Origin: Deltaproteobacteria bacterium
Lineage (GTDB): Bacteria > Desulfobacterota > GWC2-55-46
Length of the DNA stretch: 5,897 nt
Assembly: GCA_030646655.1 (NCBI GenBank)
Contig: JAUSLB010000106.1
Coordinates: forward strand, 1-5,897
Reading direction: 5' to 3'
Below, one piece after another: positions 1 through 4,337 of the stretch. The notes beneath the pieces are model-generated. The model was given only the letters and a program-made list of their open reading frames with translations. It made no database searches and was not told the DNA's origin. Positions within the stretch are counted from its first letter, which is position 1; each line of letters begins with the position of its first letter. The translations under genes and the position numbers were made by a program.

Positions 1-1
1 C

Positions 2-439
2 TGGACCCCCGGGACTGTTATTACGAGCGCGCTCGTCGTGGCCTCGTGGGGGTTTCTAATAAGCTCAGGGAGCGTCTCAACCATCTGGCCGATGTTCGGG
101 GTGGCAAACCAGCTCTTGGCCGCCCTTGCGCTCTGCGTCGGGACCACGATACTGTTAAAGATGGGAAAAGCCAGATACGCTTGGGTGACGCTTGTCCCCA
201 TGGCATTCATGTTCGTAATGACCCTTACGGCCTCATGGGAGCTATTCTGGATATTCGCCAAGAAAGCGGCCCTGTCGGTAAACCCCAAAGACGCGTTCAC
301 ATTCAGATTAGATTCCATCCTCGTAGCCGTCATGGCAGGGCTCGCCGTAACCGCGGTAGCGGATTCTGTCGTCAAATGGTGGGGGCTCCTTTCCAATAAT
401 ATGTCCCCTGTAGAGCCAGAGGCTGTTGACAACGAGTAG
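2..439 (+). CDS. cstA: CstA-family carbon starvation transporter, C-terminal part (5' end outside window)
   Basis: This is the last 145 codons of an inner-membrane transporter; the frame is open from base 2 and ends at TAG 437-439. The segment W29-P-M-F-G-V-A-N-Q-L-L-A-A, followed by C-V-G-T-T-I-L-L-K-M-G-K, is the signature of the C-terminal part of carbon starvation protein A. Family members take up peptides or pyruvate and are often induced on carbon limitation; which substrate applies here cannot be read from this piece. About three hydrophobic spans are visible (roughly residues 5-22, 34-52 and 62-85), plus one near 105-122, before a short acidic tail (EPEAVDNE). GTG at 38 is internal, not the start. 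The next gene is 96 bp downstream on the same strand. Family is confident; substrate is unknown. Confidence 0.93.
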   Translation, partial: WTPGTVITSALVVASWGFLISSGSVSTIWPMFGVANQLLAALALCVGTTILLKMGKARYAWVTLVPMAFMFVMTLTASWELFWIFAKKAALSVNPKDAFTFRLDSILVAVMAGLAVTAVADSVVKWWGLLSNNMSPVEPEAVDNE

Positions 440-468
440 TCGACCCCGTTTTAACCTTCCTTTTTTTC
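425..468 (+). terminator. weak candidate terminator after cstA
   Basis: GTTGAC (425-430) can pair with GTCGAC (439-444), giving six pairs including one G-U around an 8-nt loop that contains the cstA stop codon. A T-rich stretch follows at 459-468, with seven or more consecutive T. The 14-nt gap between stem and T-tract is longer than in a normal intrinsic terminator and the stem is short, so this is only a possibility. The rest of 440-535 shows only the -10-like hexamer described separately. Confidence 0.25.
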
Positions 469-521
469 TCATCTTGGCTTCCGCAAAACAGCATTAAGCC
501 GGCAGGCTGAAAAACTTCCAT

Positions 522-527
522 TATAAT
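522..527 (+). promoter_or_regulatory. TATAAT -10 element 8 nt before the ATG at 536
   Basis: A perfect TATAAT lies at 522-527, with eight bases between it and the ATG at 536. No Shine-Dalgarno-like sequence is present in 515-535. A transcript starting the usual 6-8 nt after this hexamer would begin at or next to the A of ATG, which would make the mRNA leaderless. No recognisable -35 element (TTGACA-like) lies 16-18 bp upstream, which weakens the call. Confidence 0.45.
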
Positions 528-535
528 TTCTTATT

Positions 536-913
536 ATGAAGAGAGCCGTTTTAATATTTACCGCTTTTTTCCTCCTATGCCCTCAGCTCGATGCAAGGCC
601 TTACAAAGAGAGGGTATTTCAGGAGGCGTGGTGCAGGAGGGCAGGGGGTGTGATGGAGTACGCCCTGCCTGACAGGACGCGTGTCGATTGCCTTACCGGG
701 GACTTTGCCGTAGAGGTTGATTTCGCCCATAAATGGGCGGAGGCCGTGGGGCAGGCGCTTTACTACTCTTTTATGACGAAGAGGAAGCCGGGGATACTCC
801 TTATAATGGAGGAGGAAGGGGACAGGAGGTTTCTTGAAAGGGCTCAGGTGATCTCAAAGAGGCTCGGGATTACGGTCTGGACAGTGGAGGCTCAGGAGAT
901 GGAGGGGAGATAG
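536..913 (+). CDS. small exported protein with PD-(D/E)XK-like residue pattern
   Basis: This 125-residue protein has no assigned function. Residues 1-20 form a signal peptide (K2, R3, hydrophobic 4-18, then D-A before R21), so it probably acts in the periplasm. The mature part carries E30, W32-C33, G37-G38, then R-V-D51-C-L-T, E60-V-D62, K66-W67-A-E and Q73-A-L-Y-Y77. The order E...D...E-x-D...Q-x-x-x-Y resembles the nuclease core of PD-(D/E)XK proteins, including the Q-x-x-x-Y helix of RecB/Cas4-type enzymes, but the motif lysine is replaced by D62; K66 could stand in. C33 and C52 could form a disulfide. The pattern matches small uncharacterised proteins I recall from other proteobacteria. 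The start at 536 is preferred over ATG 653 (which has AGGAGG upstream) because only it keeps E30 and the signal peptide. The gene is real with good confidence; nuclease activity is inference. Confidence 0.78.
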   Translation: MKRAVLIFTAFFLLCPQLDARPYKERVFQEAWCRRAGGVMEYALPDRTRVDCLTGDFAVEVDFAHKWAEAVGQALYYSFMTKRKPGILLIMEEEGDRRFLERAQVISKRLGITVWTVEAQEMEGR

Positions 914-958
914 ATTTTTTAACCGGGTTGCCTCCTTTTTTCGCTGGCAGGCGCAGGG

Positions 959-1117
959 TAGCAGGTCGCGGAAAGACGCACCCTGATAGGCAATCCATGG
1001 ATGGATTGCCTAATTGCGAGACCGAAAAGTCGAGCAATTAGTAAGGATTGGACGGAGGCAGCCCGGCCAAATCGTGGCTGAAAAAGTCCAGGACGGACTT
1101 TTTCAGCATCCTGATAG
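959..1117 (+). repeat. hairpin-rich composite repeat, copy A
   Basis: Direct copy of the element at 1792-2053. Its left block (959-995, TAGCAGGT...CCTGATAGGCAATC) and right block (1012-1117, AATTGCGAG...CATCCTGATAG) align closely with copy B. Between the blocks, copy A has only 16 bp where copy B has 117 bp. It folds into several stems: TAGGCAATCCAT (987-998) with its exact complement at 1001-1012; TAATTGC (1011-1017) with GCAATTA (1034-1040); and a 13-bp perfect stem, GCTGAAAAAGTCC (1077-1089) with 1095-1107. The octamer CCTGATAG occurs at 982-989 and again at the right end, 1110-1117. The element lies between two convergent genes, the exported protein (plus) and hsp20 (minus). No ORF, transposase or target-site duplication was seen. 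Confidence 0.85.
1077..1107. terminator. candidate bidirectional terminator hairpin inside copy A
   Basis: A perfect 13-bp stem (GCTGAAAAAGTCC with GGACTTTTTCAGC) closes a 5-nt loop, AGGAC. Five T lie in the right arm and five A in the left arm, so either strand gives a GC core (GTCC/GGAC) followed by a U-run. This suits the convergent gap between the exported-protein gene and hsp20. The U-run is inside the stem and the GC core is only 4 bp, so termination may be weak. In copy B the same stem (2013-2043) has one T-T mismatch. Confidence 0.45.
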
Positions 1118-1128
1118 AAGGCAGCCCG

Positions 1129-1164
1129 GCTAAAGCGGGAAGGCTAAAGCGGGAAGGCTAAAGC
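1129..1164. repeat. 14-bp tandem repeat, 2.6 units
   Basis: The unit GCTAAAGCGGGAAG occurs at 1129-1142 and 1143-1156, with the first eight bases again at 1157-1164. It lies directly downstream of the hsp20 stop codon, between hsp20 and composite repeat copy A. Copy B has no equivalent. Confidence 0.9.
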
Positions 1165-1173
1165 CCTTCCGCT
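1147..1173 (-). terminator. candidate weak terminator after hsp20
   Basis: On the minus strand, AGCGGAAGGGC (1173-1163) can pair with GCCTTCCCGCT (1158-1148, read 5' to 3' on the minus strand), with small bulges and a TTTA loop, forming a GC-rich hairpin that overlaps the last bases of the hsp20 stop codon. Only TTT follows before the sequence becomes GC-rich, so a proper U-tract is missing. Confidence 0.3.
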
Positions 1174-1636
1174 ATAAGACCTCGACCTGAATCTTCTTGG
1201 GCCGGGCCTCTTCCGTCTTGGGCATGCGGATGTAAAGTATCCCGTCTTTGAGGCTCGCCGTTATCTTCTCAGGGCTTATCTTAAAGGGGATATCTATAGA
1301 CCTCGCGAAATAGCGGTAGTTCCTCTCGCAGTAGGCATAGTTCTCGGGCTTTGCCTCCGGGTCGTTTTTTATCTCCCCCCTTATCGAAAGGGTCGAGTCC
1401 TGCATGGATATCTCTATATTCTCCTTGGCCACGCCTGGCATCTCTGCCTTGACGAGCACCTCGTTATCTTTATCTATCATGTCTATGGCAGGGGTCGCGG
1501 TCCCGCCTGCCTCGCCCTGTTTCCTCCAATGTATGTCAACAGCCCTCCTCGGTGTAAAAAGGTCCTCCCAGATCTTGTCCATCTCCCTTTTCATCGACTC
1601 AAATTCCCTTAAGGGGTGCCATCTCTCAAGTGTCAT
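1172..1636 (-). CDS. Hsp20/alpha-crystallin small heat shock protein
   Basis: This is an ATP-independent cytosolic holdase chaperone of 154 residues that would bind unfolding proteins in an oligomer. The N-terminal arm (1-45) has R10-E-F-E-S-M and a W23-x-x-L-F segment. The alpha-crystallin domain spans about 48-140, with P49-A-I-D-M, E65-M-P-G, F110-A-R-S-I-D-I-P and the hallmark A127-S-L-K-D-G-I-L134. The C-terminal tail I149-Q-V151 fits the I-x-I/V motif used for oligomer contacts. The start is placed at 1636, not the in-frame ATG at 1661-1663: AAGGAGG (1649-1643) sits six bases upstream of it, and the predicted transcription start lies at about 1665, almost on the upstream ATG. The gene is monocistronic, with its own promoter, and composite repeats lie on both sides. 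Length and motifs are normal for the family. Confidence 0.95.
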   Translation of the reverse strand: MTLERWHPLREFESMKREMDKIWEDLFTPRRAVDIHWRKQGEAGGTATPAIDMIDKDNEVLVKAEMPGVAKENIEISMQDSTLSIRGEIKNDPEAKPENYAYCERNYRYFARSIDIPFKISPEKITASLKDGILYIRMPKTEEARPKKIQVEVL

Positions 1637-1642
1637 CTCTAA

Positions 1643-1649
1643 CCTCCTT
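1643..1649 (-). promoter_or_regulatory. strong ribosome binding site of hsp20 (decides the start)
   Basis: The minus strand reads AAGGAGG at 1649-1643, followed by TTAGAG and ATG at 1636. The match and the spacing are both optimal. This selects the 154-residue product over a form with nine extra residues at the N terminus. Confidence 0.9.
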
Positions 1650-1664
1650 AGCCGGTTTTGCATT

Positions 1665-1681
1665 CACCTAAATAATAGGTG
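1665..1681. promoter_or_regulatory. operator-like inverted repeat over hsp20 -10 and start site
   Basis: CACCTA (1665-1670) and TAGGTG (1676-1681) are exact inverted arms around AATAA. The right arm overlaps the -10 hexamer (1672-1677) and the left arm covers the predicted transcription start, which is the usual place for a repressor to block RNA polymerase. It is not the CIRCE element of HrcA. Which protein binds, if any, is unknown. Confidence 0.5.
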
Positions 1682-1700
1682 CCGGAAGAAAGGATGTCAA
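1672..1700 (-). promoter_or_regulatory. hsp20 promoter, TTGACA-N17-TATTAT
   Basis: The minus strand carries a perfect -35 TTGACA (1700-1695), a 17-bp spacer and -10 TATTAT (1677-1672, five of six consensus bases). The predicted start is near 1665, giving a leader of about 28 nt. An overlapping heat-shock-like reading is possible: CTTGAC (1701-1696), 14 bp, then CACCTATT, which matches the sigma-32 -10 CCCCATnT only partly. The housekeeping-type promoter is the better match. Confidence 0.8.
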
Positions 1701-1791
1701 GTGAGTCAGGGGCGGTATTTACATGGTTTTAGGACGCGACAGGGCTGAAAGGGGATAATTGAAGGCAAAGGGGCTATTTCGGGCGTTAATA

Positions 1792-2053
1792 TAGCAGGTT
1801 GCTTCAAGCCGCAACCTGATAGGCAATCACCATGATGGGGGAAGGATTGCCTCTGGATGCTCGGGGCTCACGAAGTGACAAGGCGAGCTATATCAACGAA
1901 AGATTTCCTTGCCAGCCACAATCCGCTCCTGTGAATGGATTGTGCAATTGCGAGGCCGAAAAGTATCGAGCAATTTGTAAGGATTGGACGGAGGCTCTCC
2001 GGCCAAATCGTGGCTGTAAAAGTCCAGGACGGACTTTTTCAGCATCCTGATAG
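1792..2053 (+). repeat. hairpin-rich composite repeat, copy B (longer)
   Basis: Second copy, same orientation as 959-1117. The left block is 1792-1828 and the right block 1946-2053 (108 bp against 106 bp in copy A; the difference is an added AT after GAAAAGT). Stems seen: CAGGTTGC (1795-1802) with GCAACCTG (1811-1818); AGGCAATC (1821-1828) with GATTGCCT (1845-1852); CACAATCC (1917-1924) with GGATTGTG (1937-1944); CGGAG (1989-1993) with CTCCG (1997-2001), inside GATTGG/CCAAATC; and GCTGTAAAAGTCC (2013-2025) with 2031-2043. CCTGATAG occurs at 1814-1821 and at the right end, 2046-2053. Copy B carries about 100 bp in the middle (1829-1945) that copy A lacks. A 72-codon open frame across it has no ribosome binding site and is taken as chance. 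Confidence 0.85.
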
Positions 2054-2068
2054 ATCCTTTAAAAACGC

Positions 2069-2100
2069 AAAAAAAAGCGCCGCGGGCTCCCGCGGCGCTT
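2069..2100 (-). terminator. strong intrinsic terminator of the minus-strand operon
   Basis: AAGCGCCGCGGG (2075-2086) and CCCGCGGCGCTT (2089-2100) form a 12-bp perfect stem with a minimal loop. On the minus strand it is followed by eight T (2076-2069). There is no T-run on the plus side, so it acts on minus-strand transcripts. It lies 22 nt past the stop of the small Pro/Ala-rich frame and about 150 nt past the antiporter stop. Confidence 0.93.
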
Positions 2101-2121
2101 CGTAACTGTTTCCCGTCTTTT

Positions 2122-2248
2122 TTACTTCTTTACGGGCTCTGCTGCGGGGGGTGTTGCCGCTGCCGGGGCCGTCGGGCCGTCTCTATGAGGCTGGGTGATA
2201 ATGGGGGCTATATTAACCCTTTTGGTGTTTGTTTGTATCTTTTGGCAT
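2122..2248 (-). pseudogene. small Pro/Ala-rich reading frame, apparently frameshifted
   Basis: ATG at 2248-2246, one base past the antiporter TGA, opens MPKDTNKHQKG and then stops at TAA. In the +1 frame, the sequence from that point reads VNIAPIITQPHRDGP, then an Ala/Pro-rich run ending A-A-E-P-V-K-K and TAA at 2124-2122. The second part has no usable start codon of its own. Joined by a one-base shift near the AAAAGGGTT run (about 2219-2227), the two give a plausible protein of about 42 residues ending just before the operon terminator. The GC-rich codon third positions of the tail look like coding sequence. There is no clear ribosome binding site; coupling to the antiporter stop is possible. 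It could be a decayed gene, a sequencing or assembly indel, a programmed +1 shift, or chance. The family is not recognised. Confidence 0.35.
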
Positions 2249-2249
2249 A

Positions 2250-3275
2250 TCAGCCGGAGATGATCATGTACAGGACGATCCCTACGAACGACACGTAGAG
2301 CACGCCGTTCACTATTAGCGACGGGCTTGAGATGTGCCTTGTCCTAAGCGCAAGCAGGTAGATCCAGATGGACGCGATAATGGTTATTATGCTGCTCGTC
2401 AAGACCGTCAGGTTAAGGGACCACGGCGTAAGGAATATCCCGATGGCCGGCAGCAGGCTCCCCTGAAATACCATCGCGCCCGTTATATTGCCGAGCGCCA
2501 TGGTGTCCTTGCCCTTCCTTATCCAGAGGATGCTGTTGACCTTCTCGGGCAGCTCCGTTGCAATAGGGACGATGAGGAGCGACAGCGCGATTACAGGCAC
2601 ATGGATGATATCCGCCAGAGTCTCGACCCCATGGACAAACCCCTTCGCTCCCACGACGATAAGGCCGAGGGCGATGAGGAGTTGCAGGACGACGAAGAAC
2701 ATATGCTCCTTAAAGACGAGCGATAAGTAAAGCCCCTTGCTCTCTTCGGTGGCGTGGCCGTCCTTTACCAGAGCCGCGCTCGCCTTGACCGTCTCGATCA
2801 CATAATAGAAATAGGTAAGCACCAGCACGAGAGCGACGAAGACCCTCACGAGCCTGTATTCGTGCGGGGTAAAGGCGACCATGAAGGCAAGGAGGAAGGC
2901 GAAGAGGAAGAACTCCATGTCCCTCTTAAACCCCGTAGGCTCGGGGATGATATGCTTCTTTTTCCTCTTGTCCCTGAAGTGGTATGCGCTTGCGCCGAGG
3001 AGGAACATGGCGAGGGTCGAGAGCATGAAAGGGGCCCCGAGTATCGCTCCTACCCCGACCTCCTCGCTCACCCTCGACGAGTTGCCCCCGAGTATGGCTA
3101 CGAGGGGCACCATAGTCTCTGGAAGCGCGGTCCCTACCGCGGCGAAGATGGAGCCTGTGACCCCCTCGGAAAATTTAAGCTTGGTGCCTAAGGACTCTAT
3201 GGCGTTCGTGAATATCTCGCTCGCTGTGATTATTACTATGAGGAAGAAAAAGAGTATTAATATCTCGGATATCAA
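2250..3275 (-). CDS. divergent CaCA-family sodium/calcium-type cation antiporter
   Basis: This is a 341-residue inner-membrane exchanger with two inverted halves, the layout of the Ca2+:cation antiporter family (YrbG/NCX type). The first alpha-repeat is G41-S-I-F-A-A-V-G-T-A-L-P-E53. The second is I235-V-P-I-A-T-E-L-P-E244, followed by A260-L-G-N-I-T-G-A-M-V-F-Q271. E53 and E244 match the two essential glutamates of NCX_Mj. The usual G-S-N-x-x-N/D pieces are altered: G80-A-P-F-M-L85 in half one and G266-A-M-V-F-Q271 in half two, so ion choice may differ. A basic loop (K103-K107) and a long central region (about 111-190) separate the halves. The start is TTG at 3275, with AGGAG at 3291-3287 (11 nt away) or AGGAC at 3284-3280 (4 nt away). 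It is the third gene of the operon, 27 nt after the ResB-like gene. Family is confident; the ion is not. Confidence 0.88.
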   Translation of the reverse strand: MISEILILFFFLIVIITASEIFTNAIESLGTKLKFSEGVTGSIFAAVGTALPETMVPLVAILGGNSSRVSEEVGVGAILGAPFMLSTLAMFLLGASAYHFRDKRKKKHIIPEPTGFKRDMEFFLFAFLLAFMVAFTPHEYRLVRVFVALVLVLTYFYYVIETVKASAALVKDGHATEESKGLYLSLVFKEHMFFVVLQLLIALGLIVVGAKGFVHGVETLADIIHVPVIALSLLIVPIATELPEKVNSILWIRKGKDTMALGNITGAMVFQGSLLPAIGIFLTPWSLNLTVLTSSIITIIASIWIYLLALRTRHISSPSLIVNGVLYVSFVGIVLYMIISG

Positions 3276-3302
3276 AGCTGTCCTGTCTCCTGTATTTGAT
3301 TT

Positions 3303-4334
3303 TTACTCCCGCTGCCTTAAAAGCTCTCCCCTCTCGCCCCTGAACAATAGAAGCAGCACCATGCCGGCAACGAGTATGGAGGAGCCTATGATTATAAACC
3401 ATATGCCCGGGTCCTTATTTATCGTGAGTACCGCGTAAGGGGTCATAATATAGTCCTCGAGCCTTAAGGCCTTGCCGCTTATCCAGACCTCGGTCCCGGT
3501 CCTCGTAAGGTCAAGGTACGCCCTTGCCCCGTCCCCGGCCATGATCTCTATATAAGGGTTTTGCAGCTCCCCTGAGCGCGAAAAGGGCTCCCCGTTCTCA
3601 TCGAGCGCGAAGTCCGGGTACATGGCCCCGAACCTGAAGGCCTCTCCGTCAGGGGTGCTGAAGCCGTCCTCGAACCTCGCCTCTATAAGCCCGTTGCCTG
3701 CGTTCAATATAAGCCCCGAAGGGGAACTGCCCTGATCGAGGTGATAAAACGCCACGCCCTTGTATATAAGCGGCCCGTTTATCTCTATCGTGTCCGTGAG
3801 TATCTCTGAGCCCTCCTTAAGCAGGGTGACTTTTGTCTTAAGCTCCTCAACCTCGCCATAGGGCGTTTCCTTGATATCCATGTCATCGAGCCGGAGCGTC
3901 AGCCCTTCGGAGTTCGGCACAGGGATAGAACCTCCCTTAAAGACCATGTTACCGTAGCTCCTGAAGCCCGCGACGCTTCCGGCGAGGTGGCCCAAAAGGG
4001 CGATAAAGAGCCCTATATGCACGATATGCGGAAAAAACGACTGCCACGGCCTCTTTGCCTTTATTATGGAGTAGATCTTATCCAGGGTGCATACAACGGT
4101 ATTTACCGCGAACAGCGCCATCAGCAATATGAGCGCGTATATCCAGAGCGTAAAAGGGAGGTATTCAAAGCCTTTAGAGGACAGCCAGGGAAAAAGGATG
4201 AACTGGTCCAAGGCCCTGAAGAACTGCGGGTGCTTCATGGAAAGTATCGAGCCCCAGGCCGCGTCCACGCAGATTAGAACGGACAATACGACCGTAAGAG
4301 ATACCGAAGAGAAGAGATTCCAGAGCCTTTTCAT
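3303..4334 (-). CDS. ResB-like cytochrome c biogenesis protein
   Basis: A 343-residue membrane protein of the ResB/Ccs1 family, the partner of ResC/CcsA in system II cytochrome c maturation, which moves and attaches heme outside the cytoplasmic membrane. Membrane spans are near 11-31, 61-84 and 103-123, then a periplasmic domain (about 125-305) and a last span at 311-334. Motifs: P102-H103-I-V-H106-I-G-L-F...G115-H116 in the third span, I-N-G-P-L-I-Y-K-G-V-A-F-Y in the periplasmic domain, and K-D-P-G-I-W before the last span. Three histidines in the third span are candidate heme contacts. At 343 residues it belongs to the shorter ResB-like forms. No ResC/CcsA gene is visible here. The upstream gene stops three bases before its ATG, so translation is likely coupled; an AGGA at 4339-4336 is a weak ribosome site. 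Confidence 0.87.
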   Translation of the reverse strand: MKRLWNLFSSVSLTVVLSVLICVDAAWGSILSMKHPQFFRALDQFILFPWLSSKGFEYLPFTLWIYALILLMALFAVNTVVCTLDKIYSIIKAKRPWQSFFPHIVHIGLFIALLGHLAGSVAGFRSYGNMVFKGGSIPVPNSEGLTLRLDDMDIKETPYGEVEELKTKVTLLKEGSEILTDTIEINGPLIYKGVAFYHLDQGSSPSGLILNAGNGLIEARFEDGFSTPDGEAFRFGAMYPDFALDENGEPFSRSGELQNPYIEIMAGDGARAYLDLTRTGTEVWISGKALRLEDYIMTPYAVLTINKDPGIWFIIIGSSILVAGMVLLLLFRGERGELLRQRE

Positions 4335-4337
4335 GTC

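Noticed and set aside
653..913. Alternative start ATG 653 with AGGAGG (635-640) for the exported protein
   Set aside because: It would remove the signal peptide, E30 and W32-C33; the 12-nt gap from the AGGAGG is also long.
959..1164. CRISPR array
   Set aside because: Repeat units are not evenly spaced, spacers are absent and there are no cas genes.
1637..1665. RNA thermometer in the hsp20 leader
   Set aside because: Only a 4-bp AACC/GGTT pairing near the Shine-Dalgarno could be drawn; the leader is too short for a ROSE-type element and has no UUUU box.
1637..1810. CIRCE element or sigma-32 promoter further upstream of hsp20 (CTTGAA at 1808-1803)
   Set aside because: No TTAGCACTC/GAGTGCTAA arms were found, and no CCCCATnT-like -10 lies at the right distance from that CTTGAA.
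1832..2050. 72-codon open frame on the plus strand across repeat copy B
   Set aside because: It lies wholly within the hairpin repeat, has no ribosome site, and its right part matches the non-coding copy A, where the 2-bp length difference breaks the frame.
959..2053. Insertion sequence or composite transposon around hsp20
   Set aside because: No transposase, terminal inverted repeats or target duplication are visible; only non-coding repeats are present.
2754..3438. Long plus-strand open frames opposite the antiporter and the ResB-like gene
   Set aside because: Rich in charged low-complexity runs and antisense to genes with clear family motifs; they are shadows.
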